Source: Austropuccinia psidii (lineage: Eukaryota; Basidiomycota; Pucciniomycetes; Pucciniales; Sphaerophragmiaceae). From it: a stretch of 64,000 bases of DNA. Shown here one piece after another: positions 11,832-22,212 of the stretch. The translations under genes and the position numbers were made by a program. Where the stretch lies: NCBI GenBank assembly GCA_023105745.1, contig JALGQZ010000003.1, positions 45,098,185-45,162,184 of the forward strand, in the 5' to 3' direction. Within the stretch, counting starts at the first letter, position 1. Each line of letters starts with the position of its first letter. The notes under the pieces are model-generated. The model had not been told where the DNA came from. It did not search any database and saw only the letters and a program-made list of their open reading frames with translations.

Positions 11832-12800
11832 AGTTGCATCTGTGAGTTCATGTTTGATCCTCTCATATGCATCCCTTCATTCCTTGGTAATTTTGTAAGC
11901 TACATCTTTTGAAAATGACTTGTATATACTACTAGTTATGTGGGCAAAATTTCTGATGTGGTTTCTGTAGTGGCTAGCAAACCCAAGGAAAGATTGAATA
12001 TCTTTGATGTTTTTTGGTACTGGTTTCAGCAGTACTGCTGCTAATTTAATCTGGTCTATGGCTAGACTAATACCTGAGACTTTGTGTCCCAGTTCCAGTA
12101 ATTCTTGTTGGCCAAAATTGCACTTCTTAAGTGAAATTTTCAGATTGATGGGTGTTCATTTACTTAGTACTATTTCTATGTACTGCACATTGCCTTCCCA
12201 TGTATCTGAGTATATAATGATATGATAAATATATACTACCATCCAGCCTTCCAATATTTCTTCTTGAAATATTGTGTCCATCATCCTTTGGAAATGGGCT
12301 GGTGCATTTTTGATGCCAAATAGAATCCTGGTGTACTCATATATGCCCGTATGGAATATGATTCTGAGTAGTTTCATGTAGTTTGGTTAAACTACATTCT
12401 GGTGGAAGCCTTGCATACAATACATCTTGGTTATGTATTTGGATTTTGCCAGTTTGTCTAGGGAATTAGGTATCCTTCGTATAGGGTACCTATCAGCTTT
12501 TGTGTAGTTATTCAGAGCTCTGAAATTCCCCCACAACCTAGATTTGCCATCATGCCAGGTGATAAGGACAGGAGTGGGGATTTCCACTATTTCATTGTGT
12601 CCTATCTTCCTGTTGACATCCATGTGTAGGAGTTCATTGACATGTTTTTCAATTTCCTTCCTAGTTTCCATACTTGCTGGGTATGGACGTCTTCTCAGCA
12701 TGGGTGGATAGGGTCTTTCCACATCCAGATATAATTCTATATCATGGCCTCTGATTTTTCATAATGGCTCCTCACCAATGGAAAATTCTGAAATATTTTT
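11832..12800 (-). pseudogene. Family A reverse transcriptase fragments
   Basis: Two minus-strand frames, 12722-12387 and 12377-12156, carry consecutive RT blocks: 'VERPYPPML'-type N-terminal residues, 'ITWHDGKSRLWGNFRALNNY', 'GIKNAPAHFQRMMDTIF' and the active-site region. The catalytic motif expected as YxDD reads YIYH ('VVYIYHIIIYSD'), so both aspartates are lost. Stops and frameshifts separate the blocks, and the thumb region continues in poor frames to about 11850. This copy cannot encode an active polymerase. Confidence 0.82.
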
Positions 12801-12894
12801 CCTTAGCATCTTCAGGAAACTGAGTTTTTGTTTACTGGTAAGGGTAGTTCTGAATTGGCCCTCCCTGAATTCATTCAGTAATTCTTCTAGAGGG

Positions 12895-13257
12895 TCATGG
12901 GCACATATTTGGTATATGTAAAGTGAATATTTTTTTCCTTGTTTGTACCAATAGTAATGTTCCTGTTTGCACTATTTTAAATATCAGTACCATACACCCT
13001 CTGGTAGTCTGTTCCCAGTAAAAGCCTTGGATGTGGGCATCTTCAAGCACAAAAAACTCTGGATTAAGTCTGATGTTACCTTTCCTATGGGGTATAATTA
13101 TTTCTTTGATAGTTGTCCCAATTGATGTCATATTCTCTGATTCACTTTTGAAGTTCATTGCCTTGGTTGGCAAGAGCCGGTTTTCCCAATTTGGGAAGTG
13201 TTTATCCAGATAATTTCTGGCCACTATTAAGTAGTGTGCTTCACTGTCAATTATCAA
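12895..13257 (-). pseudogene. Family A aspartic protease fragment
   Basis: The frame begins with 'MIIDSEAHYLIVARNYLDKH', which aligns with the retroviral-type protease active site. The usual DSGA is changed to DSEA, replacing the conserved glycine. The rest of the beta-rich fold and the linker to RT follow in the same frame to 12895. It lies between the Gag zinc knuckle and RT, as in other Ty3 elements. Confidence 0.7.
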
Positions 13258-13377
13258 TGGGTGTTGAGCATTTTCAATACAAACAGTAATCTTTGTGGCT
13301 GTCCCATGTATATATGCTATTCATTAAGTTGGTGTAACTAGGAATGTTTGTGCATCTTGTGTGTGTTTACACAAGTT

Positions 13378-13701
13378 TTAATTTTCAGTGACCTGTGGCA
13401 TGCCTGCTTCTAACTGTGTGTCCTGAGTTTCCAGTGGTGTTTCCTCTTGGTATTCCACTAGAAGCTCTTCTCTTGGGTCTTGGTCCTCATCAGATTGTTC
13501 TATGATGGCATCACCCATAGAGTGTGATTCAGAATTTTCATTGGGGGATTCCTCCTCTGGGACTTTCTCAATGGAATAGACTTTCTTCTTTACATTTGAA
13601 CAGTTGTTAGCACAATGGTCTGCTGAACCGCAATTGTGACAAGAATTTTTCTTCTTAGTCACTTCTTCCACCCTTTCTCTGGGTTTGTCTTTGAGCTCCA
13701 C
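13378..13701 (-). pseudogene. Family A Gag C-terminus with CCHC zinc knuckle
   Basis: The frame contains 'CHNCGSADHCANNC', a CX2CX4HX4C knuckle that would bind element RNA, followed by an acidic linker rich in E, D and S ('EQSDEDQDPREE'). It sits immediately before the protease fragment. Intervening Gag sequence between 13702 and 14178 is broken by stops. Confidence 0.78.
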
Positions 13702-14178
13702 CCTGAAAGGTTGTATTTCTTTGAAACCACTGCTTTTATATGGGGAATATTTCCTTATATGCGTTATCTTCCTTACATCTTGTAAGGTATTTGCAATGTC
13801 ATCTAGAGTGCAATTTTTGTTGCATCTGAATTTTACTGAATGCTCTAGTTCTCCTGGAATTTGTGTCAGGAGTTTGTGATTCCTAATCTGAATATTTATT
13901 TGAGGATCAATGTCTTTAAGTCTTTAAATTTGTCTAAGACACCACTCATATGAATCTTTGTCCACAGAATATTTTTCATTTCCAAATGACATGGTCTTTT
14001 GCCATATAAAAGTACCATTGCTGTACTTTTGGATGATTTGACTCTTCTACCATGGCCAGTTCCTTCAGCCATGGAATTCTTTCATCTCTGTGTACCATAT
14101 ACTAGCATGTTCTTTGAATGCTTTATTGAGTCAAGCTTTAATCCAGTAGTCTAGTATGCTTGGTACATCAATGAAGAT

Positions 14179-15348
14179 TTAATCAATATAATCAATGAGC
14201 TCCATATGATCATACTCTCCTGTTTCAGAGAATTTGGGCCAGTTTGAGGCCTCTGGAAGCTGCTTCAAGGCTTCCTTCTCAGAATAAGACATATTATCTC
14301 CATCTTGGTATTGAGTTGGAGATCTTGCCTTACTCACCAATAAGGAATCTGGTTTGATATCTTCTTGGTGGTACTTATTCTCTAAACCATGGCTCTCTGG
14401 TTGGGGATTAATGTTTTTGTAGAAATTGAACAAGTTGTTTATGTATTGATCCAGACAATCCCTGTCCCTTTTGCAGTGATGTTGCTCTTCAAAGACTTGA
14501 TTCCATAAGAATTCTTCAGAGGCTTTTCTCAATTGAGCACAGCTCTCTTGGATGGCTTTAATTGTAGCCTCTTGTAAGATTGCATTTCTTTTCAACCTTT
14601 CATTTATCCTCTTGAGAGCATAAAATGATTCTTGGATTTGCAATGCAAATTGGGACATCTGTAACCACAGATTATCACTTTTTAAGTTACTCTCAGGTGT
14701 AACAACAATATGTTCTGTCTGAGTGGGGGTAATGTTTCTATTAGTGGGGCTAATGATTCTAGAAGTATTTACAACTATTTATAGATTCTGTGTACTTCTT
14801 TCACAAAGTCCAGCAGCTTCTGGAACATTGGGTCTGACTCACTCTTCCTTTGGTTGAAAGAGGTCTTGTTTTTGCCATTGCATCCTTGTCTTCTCCTGGA
14901 AACTACCTGGGATTGTGAAGAGTGGTGACTCTTGGTCACTGCTCTGTTAGTGCCTGAATGGTGTGAAGACACTGGAGAGCTGGTTTGGTCTACTCAATGT
15001 GAGCCTCAAGGAATCTGAGTATGCCCTGTCTGGGTCAGCTGTTCTTCTATAGCTTGGATAGTGGCTTGATTCTCACTTATCCTGGTTTCCCTCTCCTCCA
15101 GAAGTCTGAAATGTGTGGTAGGATTCCAACCTTTGGTGATTACCATAAGTTCTTTGAGGTCTATTGCTTTGAGACATATCTTCTGGCAACTTGCTCCAAG
15201 TTCTGCCCAGTGGGATGCTAGGTTGAACCTGTTGTTGTTCATGCTCCATTTAAAGAGGTCTTTGAGGAGTTGGTGGAGCTGAAGAACTTGATCCATATCC
15301 CTCCAGTCCTCTTGCTTAACGTTTCTGTTGAACTGGAAAGTGAATGGC
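14179..15348 (-). pseudogene. Family A Gag, part downstream of the B1 insertion
   Basis: Successive minus-strand frames 15296-15006, 14972-14775 and 14658-14179 hold Gag sequence: 'HQLLKDLFKWSMNNNRFNLA', a basic serine/histidine-rich region 'TKSHHSSQSQVVSRRRQG', a coiled-coil-prone helix 'QESFYALKRINERLKRN' and the capsid start 'KEALKQLPEASNWPKFSETG'. Stops and frameshifts separate them. The upstream part lies across the B1 insertion at 25643-26140, and the reading frame is open on both sides of the insertion point when one copy of the ATGGC duplication is counted. Confidence 0.8.
15344..15348. repeat. Target-site duplication of B1, left copy
   Basis: ATGGC directly precedes the LTR terminus TGTCACAGGG. 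The same five bases follow the other LTR at 25643-25647. Confidence 0.95.
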
Positions 15349-16113
15349 TGTCACAGGGGCTCTTCGAAGTGAAGAGGGCCTGGCACTCAGTAAACTGGGA
15401 CTCACTTATGGAGGGCTCAAAGATATGATAAGAATGGATACACTTGAGAGTGTTAAGAATGAATTACTAAAAGAATAAATATAAGAAAGCAGCAACAAAG
15501 AAATAAGAGTAAGAAAAAGAAGAGCCAACCACAAACAATTCCAAGTCCACTGTTTCAACCTGTCAGAATGGAAAGAGAAGGGTTAATAAGGATATGGCCA
15601 CCCAGCTCATACTGTACAGGCAAAGAAAGAAAAAAGGCAAAGACTAACTTAAGATTAAATAAATATAATACCCCAAAAATAAGGGTAAGAATATTCAGAT
15701 AATAATAAATCAACTAAATTAATTAACTGGGGAAAAGTCCCCAGGGGGGAGAAAGAGGGGCTGGTATATGTGAGAATCACCAGCCCTGATCCAGAGGAAG
15801 AATTTTCATGAGAATAATTGATGATTGAATTGAGTCTGGCCAATACAGGTCCTGTACGGCTGTACAGAACCTGTACAAGAGGTGTGGTGTATTTGAGTGA
15901 TCATACAGTTCCATATTGGTGTATTGAAACTTTATTTGGTGAATCCAACCTGTACAGGTGTTGACAGGCTGTATGGATGTATCAAGCTGTATGCATGTTT
16001 CAGAATGAAGATTGCTGAAACTGAATGCTGATGCAGATACTGGATTTGCTGATTTGGGGTGTTTGAGTGGGTGTATGAATGAATACCCTTACCCCTGATG
16101 GATGGTTGTTACA
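15349..16113 (-). repeat. B1 3' LTR, 765 bp
   Basis: On the plus strand the LTR starts TGTCACAGGGGCTCTTCGAA and ends GGATGGTTGTTACA. It is 17 bp longer than its partner because of a purine-rich stretch near 15630. It contains the same TATA-like CATATAC (minus, 15770-15764) and CTGGGGA/TCCCCAG hairpin (15727-15744) as the 5' LTR. Confidence 0.95.
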
Positions 16114-16126
16114 GTATCCCCCTCTT
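16114..16126 (-). promoter_or_regulatory. B1 polypurine tract
   Basis: The minus strand reads AAGAGGGGGATAC immediately before the 3' LTR terminus TGTAACAACC. This is the expected primer for plus-strand DNA synthesis. Confidence 0.85.
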
Positions 16127-17088
16127 GAAAACTGGTGGGCTCCTGAACACCATAATACCCTGCCACTGTTGAGTGGCATCTCAATATCCCCACATTTTTT
16201 CAAAAAAATTTCTTTTTTAATTTTCTTTCCTCTTGGCCATTATCCTGAAAATCCTTCATTACTTCTCCCCTGCCAAATTCAATTGATTCCCCCCTTTTTC
16301 CAAGCTTGAGTGAGTATTCCTTTCAGAATATGCCATTCTTTTCTTTTGATTCAATCAGCCATGCCTTGGGATGTGGCCTTGGGATATGTCCCAGAATAAA
16401 GGCCATCGAGCACTTGTGCTCAAAAATTGGTGCCCAATGAGTATATGACTTGTACTCATTGGCCTAGACTTAATCCAATGAATGAATGAAACTTTCCTCC
16501 AAGGGGTCTTGTCCCCATGATCCAAGGAATTGGCCTCAGGCAGCCCTCCAAGTGGTTTTTGGGCTGTGGCCTCCATCCTGAGTGATCTTGATGCAATTTG
16601 CTTTTTATGGCCTTTTTGGCCTTGCTGGGTGTTTTAGTGATTGGGGCATTTTTTTTTGATTTTTTTGGCCATAATAGGCCTTTTTGAGTCTTTGGGGTCC
16701 TACGGTCTGTGGGCCGTACGCCGCGGTCCGCGGTCCGTGGGGGCTATTGGAGGCCCCCAGGACCAAAATGGAGCCCCTGGGCCCAAATTTGCTGGGGACC
16801 CAGGGTGACCAAGGGGCCCAGAAATGGCCCATTCCCAAATTTCACCATATATGGCCTGGACCCATTGAAGGGGTCCAGGACCATCAAGATCTTGGCCTCC
16901 CCCAAAGTTGCAGGGGAGGCCCTGGGTGATGAGTTCAGCCCCAAAGGGGTGTGAACCTTCACCTTAGAGGCTTTGAGGTGGGGCATAATTGAGTTATGGC
17001 CCCATTTCCTTGAGTCAAATTTCTTTTTCTTGATGTGGAGTGGATTGATTCTGACGTCTTGAATCTTCTGCTTGCACATTCTTCAGTT
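16127..17088. other. B1 3' non-coding region, GGCC-rich and palindromic
   Basis: This interval lies between the polypurine tract and the antisense gene. From about 16560 to 16960 it becomes unusually GC-rich for the window, with many GGCC and GGCCC words, and a palindromic stretch ggccgtacgccgcggtccgcg near 16713. No open frame on either strand looks coding. It presumably holds the 3' UTR of the retroelement and the promoter of the plus-strand gene; no clear TATA box is visible for the latter. Confidence 0.5.
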
Positions 17089-18329
17089 ATGAGTTCCAAA
17101 CTGACTGAACTCACTGAATCTTCCCCTTCTGCACCGCCACCGTCTGTTCTTCATGGTTCTGGCGTCTTCAGTCGATTGTTTTCTCCCTCCATGGCGTCTT
17201 CTGGCCATTTTGACCCCTCCCAAACATATGATGGGTTCAGAGCAGTTGAAGTTCTTGATCCTGCCTGTACTGAGTGTTTGGCCAGGGGTAAGGATTGCTT
17301 TCAACATTACAATCCTCGATCGTCAAAATGCCATTTCTGCTTTATTGGGAAGAAGCCATGCCGCCGTACCAGATCAACTTTTTCCCAGGTCAGAAGGCAC
17401 TTATGGAGTAGGAAGGATGGGCGTTATGGGCAGGAATTCCCCATTCTTGGGGAACCTACCCCTGATGCCACTTCTGGATTTTCTCAATGTGAGTGATTTG
17501 CATTTCTTGGTTGAATTGATGCTGATATTTTGATGTAGTGACTGGTTCCAGGCAGAGGGATGTGGCCAGATGGACTAATGTTGGAGGGCCCATTCCAATT
17601 GGTGGTAGGCCCATACACTACAGCTCAGAAATCCCAATTTCAAGGACCAATGCTGATGGAGTGGTGAAAGTAGTGAAAAAACTAAGAAGAATTGTTGATT
17701 CCCCAACAGATCCAGATGCTGAAGGAAGTGATGAGTTGGATGGTGAAGAAGTTCAAGTTATTCCTCATTCAAGTGGCCATCCATCCAGCAATTCCTCTTC
17801 TCAACCTCTTGCCAACAACAGATTCCAAAGCCAAGTGATTCCCGGCACTCCAAGAACCTTCCAACCAATGCTTGCTTCCATTCCTACAACCCTTCCTCCT
17901 CCTTCACCAACTACTTCCCATACCACCAGGCCTGCCTTGAATCCAGCAGTAAGACCATCTCCAGTTCAACAGCCCAGAAACTCACCCATAAACACCTCCC
18001 GTCAACTCCAACCTGTGGCCAGCTCCAGCAGAAGAAGAGATGGATTGTCCCCTTTGCCGTTTCCTGCCGCTCAAGTATTTCAAAGAAGAGAACGTTGGCC
18101 TATCCGGGTTACCAGAGAAGATCCCAACGCGGCTAGTGAAAATCAAGATGCTGTGGCCAGATTGTTCAGGAGGGTTGATAGAAATAGCAGAGAGGTGATT
18201 ATGTATGCCAATGACAGGACTATTCCAGGTACTGCTGTTGAAGAAATGGCTGCAAAATTTGCCTGGTATGAAGATGAGTTGATAAATGATTTCCAGAGAA
18301 CTTTTGATGATTTGGGTAGAGATAACTAG
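17089..18329 (+). CDS. Antisense spliced gene in B1 with Zn2Cys6-spaced cysteine cluster
   Basis: Exon 1 (17089-17488) and exon 2 (17539-18329) flank a 50-bp GT-AG intron (17489-17538, GTGAGT...TGTAG); the join is in phase and gives 396 residues. Residues C60, C63, C70, C81, C84 and C91 follow CX2CX6CX10CX2CX6C, within the fungal Zn(II)2Cys6 zinc-cluster consensus. A basic tail (RRTRS...RRHLWSRKDGR) comes next. The middle (about 190-300) is rich in P, S and T and looks disordered. The C-terminus (about 315-396) is charged and probably helical, ending in GRDN. The frame has no stops, unlike the element's own gag-pol. The gene runs opposite to gag-pol, between the chromodomain and the 3' LTR. 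The protein resembles repeat-encoded hypothetical proteins of Austropuccinia, recalled rather than searched. DNA binding or element regulation is an inference. An upstream in-frame ATG at 17035 would add 18 residues. Confidence 0.8.
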
Positions 18330-19098
18330 ACTCCTTTTCCTTGTTTGTGTTTGGTTTTCCTTCTATCCCCACTCTTATAAATACTAAAAAATGAAAAAAA
18401 AAATGGAACCTCCCAATACATGATTTGGGGAGGGGATGCTGCTGCTTTAAAGAAAAAAAAGAAAGAAAATTATACAAGTAAAGAAAGAAAGAAAAATAAA
18501 AGAATAAGAGAAAATGAGAGTAAAGAAAGAAATAAAGAAAAATCCTGATGGTTGGTCCTTCTTGTGGTGAGTTGCTTGATTTTGGCCAATAAGTGTCTGA
18601 AAAAATGAAAACCAAGCATTTTGATGCTCACCGAGTGGCCAAGGTAATGTTTTACAAGAAGTAGAACCCTCAGGGATGCATACCAGGAGATGGAACTTAC
18701 TTTCATAACTTCAACTCCCCACCAAGCACCATAAAACTGAAAAGAATTGCCATAAATGGCTTCTGAGATGAATTGCCATAAATGACTTCTGAAATGAATT
18801 GCCGTAAATGACTTGAAGTAATGAATGTCTTGAATTATGATGATTGGCATAGAATGAAATGATAATAAAGAAAGCAATGAAAAATAAAGAAAGAAAACAT
18901 TGGGCCATATCTTGATAAGGTCCAAATGGAGGGTATTGATGTTGTATGCTTCCTGAACCTGTCCAAAGAAATGACAAGTGCTCACAAAGTGGCCAAGGTG
19001 ATGGTTACAACAACATATGGGTAGAATACCCCCTTAAAGGTGCATGCCAGGAGAGGAACTTACTTTCATAACTTCTTCTCCCCACCAAGCACCATAAA
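18330..19098. repeat. B1 region after the chromodomain: direct repeats and a purine tract
   Basis: No gene is seen. A plus-strand purine run (AAAG/GAAA words) fills about 18448-18540. Three 26-bp direct repeats of gaattgccataaatgacttc type lie at 18744-18821. A longer direct repeat pairs 18617-18738 with 18968-19100: both contain a 'gtggccaaggt(a/g)atg' block, then 'ggaacttactttcataactt' and 'ccccaccaagcaccataaa', about 350 bp apart. The second copy overlaps the 3' end of the chromodomain frame. This is likely UTR sequence of the sense or antisense transcript. Confidence 0.65.
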
Positions 19099-19296
19099 TC
19101 AAACTCTTGAGGTATTTGGACCAGGCTTGTCTGGATACAATGAATGGAAATCCTTGACAAGGTCTGGTGAGTTGGTAAGGTTGGAAGATGGTTCCCAAGT
19201 GGTTCTTTCTGGGTCTTCACTGAATCCTTTCCACTCTACAAGATACCATAATTTACCTCTTTTGAGTTTTGAGTCCAGAACCTGAGCCACTTCTCA
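19099..19296 (-). pseudogene. B1 chromodomain, cut off by an in-frame TGA
   Basis: The 64-codon frame reads 'AQVLDSKLKRGKLWYLVEWK' followed by 'GFSEDPERTTWEPSSNL', a typical chromodomain with its aromatic cage residues (W/Y in YLVEWKG, W in TWEP). It is in the same frame as pol and is separated from it only by the TGA at 19296-19294, probably a TGG-to-TGA transition. In chromoviruses this domain follows integrase and binds modified histone tails, directing insertion. Here it would not be translated with integrase unless the stop were read through. Confidence 0.85.
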
Positions 19297-22212
19297 TTCT
19301 TCTTGCTCTTCCACTAAGACTGGTGGTGGCGGCAATTGATGACGATTTGGGATAGTTGAATGCTTGACTGGTTCTAATAAGAACGCATGGAATACAGGGT
19401 GAACTGTCTTCCATTGCTGAGGCAACTTGAGGTGATATGCATGGCTGCCAATCTTCTTCAGAACTTCAAAGGGTCCCAACCATCTTTCTGATAACTTCTT
19501 GGTGGGTCTTGTTGTCTTGATGTTCTTGGAAGCTAGCCATACTTTGTCCCCAGGTTGGAAATCAGGTGGAATTGCCCTATTTCTATCTGCATACTTCTTG
19601 AATCTCCTTATTGCTGACTCTAATTCTTCTTTGACAACTTGCTGTACTGATTGGAGTTTTGTTGATAACTTTCCAGCAGGTGAGTCTTGAGAGATATGGA
19701 TTGAGTCAAAGCTGGGATTTCTTCCATAAATGGTGAAAAAGGGTGATTGCTTGGTTGATGAATGTTCTGCATTATTATACGCAAATTCAGCCAGAGGGAG
19801 CCAGGTGTGCCAGTCATCTTGATGATAGCTGACATACATCCGAAGGTACTGTTCTAGTATCTGATTTACCCTCTCTGTCTGTCCATCTGTTTCAGGGTGA
19901 AATGCAGTTGAAAGATCTCTTGATATCTTGAGCTGCTGACATAACTGGGTCCAGAATGATGAAACAAATAAGGAACCTCTATCACTAACAATACTTACTG
20001 GAAGACCATGTTTGGAAAATACATGACTAATGAATATTTGAGCTAAGTCCAGTGCAGTGATTGATCCATAAGTTGGAATGAATATTGCCATTTTTGAGAA
20101 TCTGTCTACAATTACTAAGATTGAGTCAAAGTTGTTTGACAGAGGCAATTGAGTGATGAAGTCCATTGATAAAGAATTCCAAGGACCAGATGGAATTTGA
20201 AGAGGCTTGAGTAATCCAAACTTCTTATGGTGGATGTTCTTGTTTCTTGAACATTGCTGACATGAGGACACATAGTCCTTGATGATTTGATTCATGCCAG
20301 CCCAAAAAAAATCCCTCTTGATGAGCTTGAGGGTCTTCTCCTGGCCAGGATGGCCAGCCAATGGTGAATCATGACGCCTTTGAAGAATGTCCAATTGAAC
20401 TTCATGATTGCTTGGAATATCTACTCTATCTTTGAACAATAATAATCTTGCTTGAGGTTCAAGAGAATAGTCTGGGACTGATTCTCCTCTTGCTAATTTC
20501 TTGAGGATCTCCTTATAGTCTTTGTCTTGCCATACTTGTCTTTGAATCTGATCAACTAAATCTGAAAACATTTCAGCTTTTATGGAAAAGAATCTTGACT
20601 CTTGAATTTCATTTTGCTTGAGAACTTGATGAAAGTTTTGAGGATTCTTGCTGATGAAATCCACCCCCCTCTCTGGGTACACGTCGTCCCGACGTGACAA
20701 GGCATCTGGTAAAGTGGCCAGCCTGCCTGGGCGGTAAGTGATAACAAAGTGAAATTCAGACAAAAATTCAGCCCAACGGGCTTGACGACAAGTAAGGACT
20801 TTAGAGGACATAAAATATTGGAGAGAACAATGGTCTGTCAAGACCTCAAAGGAATCAGAAAGAGAAAGGAGAAAGGCTCTCCAGCGCTTGAGAGCCCAAA
20901 CTATGCCAAGGAGTTCCTTGTCATGAATTTCATAGTTGAGCTCAGCTGGTAAGAGCTTGCGACTATCAAATGCAATGGGATGCTTTCCCGAGTCATTCAC
21001 CTGACTCAGTACAGCACCCAAGGCATAATCAGAGGCATCAGTCTCTACAATAGTTGGAAGAGAAGGATTAAAGTGAGATAAGATAGGAGCAGAGGTGAAA
21101 GCTTCTTTGAGTGCTTGAAACTGACTAAGAGCTTCCTCATTGAAGATGAAAGGAGAATCTTTTTTGAGAAGGGAAGTGAGAGAAGTGATTTTTTTGGAAT
21201 AATTTTTAATGAAACGACGATAAAAATTGGCAAAGCCAAGAAAAGATTGAAGAGCCTTGATGTTTTTGGGCTGAGGCCAATTGAGGACTTGCTGAACTTT
21301 TGAAGAATCCATCTTGAGGCCATCACTTGAAACAACATAGCCCAAGTATTCCACACTTGAGGCATGGAATACACACTTGGAGGCTTTGGCAAACAGATTA
21401 TTGTCCCTCAGTCTTTGGAGGACAGAGGCCACATGTTTGACATGTTCCTCCTCAGAACTGGAAAAGACCATAATATCATCTAAATAAACCACAACAAACA
21501 CATCCAAAAAATCTGCAAAGATATCATTTACTAGATTTTGGAAAGAAGCAGGAGCATTGGTCAAACCAAATGGCATGACCAAATACTCATAACTGCCATA
21601 TTTGGTTCTAAAGGCAGTTAAGTGCTCATCCCCCTCTTTGATTCTCAGAAGGTTATATGCACCACGCAAATCTATCTTGGAGAAGATAGTGGAACCGTTG
21701 AATACGGTAAGAAGCTGGTTCATAGGAGGAACAGGGTATCTGTTCTTCCTAGTGACAGCATTGAGTTTGCGGTAGTCAACACACAAACGAAGACCTCCAT
21801 CCTTTTGCTTGACAAAAAGGACAGGTGCTCCTGTTGAAGAGGAGCTTGGTCTAATGAAACCTTTCTCTAAATTCTCTGAAATGTAGGCCCGCAGTGTTTC
21901 TGACTCTTGATTTGATAATGAGTAGATAACACCAATTGGAGGTAGAAGACCCTCCAATTCGATATGGTGATCACAGGTGCGGTGTGGAGGAAGTTTCTCT
22001 GCTTTCACCTTGGAGAATACATCCAAATAATGGTGATAAGCAGGAGGGACAACCTTCAACACAGTTTCAATTTCTTCTGGCTCTTCCTCCTCATCCCACT
22101 GCTCCTCCAGGGATGCATGAAAAGACAAGGGAGGAAGGTCCATATCCCCTTGAAAGAGATGAAGTGAAGATATGGCAACATCTTCTCCAACATCCTTTAT
22201 CTCTTTGAAGAC
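19294..22212 (-). CDS. pol: B1 Pol: RT, RNase H and integrase, long open frame
   Basis: The minus-strand frame is open for about 970 codons from just after a TAA at 22215-22213 to a TGA at 19296-19294. Counting from the first ATG (22143), RT covers about residues 80-260 with an intact YLDD (220-223). RNase H follows (about 350-470: 'TIVETDASDYALGA', 'YEIHDKELLGIVWALKRWRA', 'TDHCSLQYF'), then integrase with its HHCC zinc module ('RHDSPLAGHPG', 'CQQCSRNK'). The catalytic D, D, E are in 'LSMDFITQLP', 'VSDRGSLF' and 'DGQTERVNQ'. The C-terminal GPY/F module ('RWLGPFEVLKKIGSHAYHL') is complete. Catalytic residues look intact, so this is a recently inactivated polyprotein. ATG 22143 is only the first Met, not a natural start. 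Confidence 0.93.
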   Translation of the reverse strand, partial: VFKEIKDVGEDVAISSLHLFQGDMDLPPLSFHASLEEQWDEEEEPEEIETVLKVVPPAYHHYLDVFSKVKAEKLPPHRTCDHHIELEGLLPPIGVIYSLSNQESETLRAYISENLEKGFIRPSSSSTGAPVLFVKQKDGGLRLCVDYRKLNAVTRKNRYPVPPMNQLLTVFNGSTIFSKIDLRGAYNLLRIKEGDEHLTAFRTKYGSYEYLVMPFGLTNAPASFQNLVNDIFADFLDVFVVVYLDDIMVFSSSEEEHVKHVASVLQRLRDNNLFAKASKCVFHASSVEYLGYVVSSDGLKMDSSKVQQVLNWPQPKNIKALQSFLGFANFYRRFIKNYSKKITSLTSLLKKDSPFIFNEEALSQFQALKEAFTSAPILSHFNPSLPTIVETDASDYALGAVLSQVNDSGKHPIAFDSRKLLPAELNYEIHDKELLGIVWALKRWRAFLLSLSDSFEVLTDHCSLQYFMSSKVLTCRQARWAEFLSEFHFVITYRPGRLATLPDALSRRDDVYPERGVDFISKNPQNFHQVLKQNEIQESRFFSIKAEMFSDLVDQIQRQVWQDKDYKEILKKLARGESVPDYSLEPQARLLLFKDRVDIPSNHEVQLDILQRRHDSPLAGHPGQEKTLKLIKRDFFWAGMNQIIKDYVSSCQQCSRNKNIHHKKFGLLKPLQIPSGPWNSLSMDFITQLPLSNNFDSILVIVDRFSKMAIFIPTYGSITALDLAQIFISHVFSKHGLPVSIVSDRGSLFVSSFWTQLCQQLKISRDLSTAFHPETDGQTERVNQILEQYLRMYVSYHQDDWHTWLPLAEFAYNNAEHSSTKQSPFFTIYGRNPSFDSIHISQDSPAGKLSTKLQSVQQVVKEELESAIRRFKKYADRNRAIPPDFQPGDKVWLASKNIKTTRPTKKLSERWLGPFEVLKKIGSHAYHLKLPQQWKTVHPVFHAFLLEPVKHSTIPNRHQLPPPPVLVEEQEE

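Noticed and set aside
16605..17079. Several overlapping open frames on both strands in the GGCC-rich stretch
   Set aside because: They overlap in multiple frames, are low in complexity (G, P, W-rich) and reflect few stop codons in GC-rich repeats rather than coding selection.
18220..18985. Hydrophobic minus-strand frames resembling membrane proteins
   Set aside because: They are the reverse of purine-rich runs (F, L, S codons) in the B1 3' region and lie opposite the antisense gene or its UTR.
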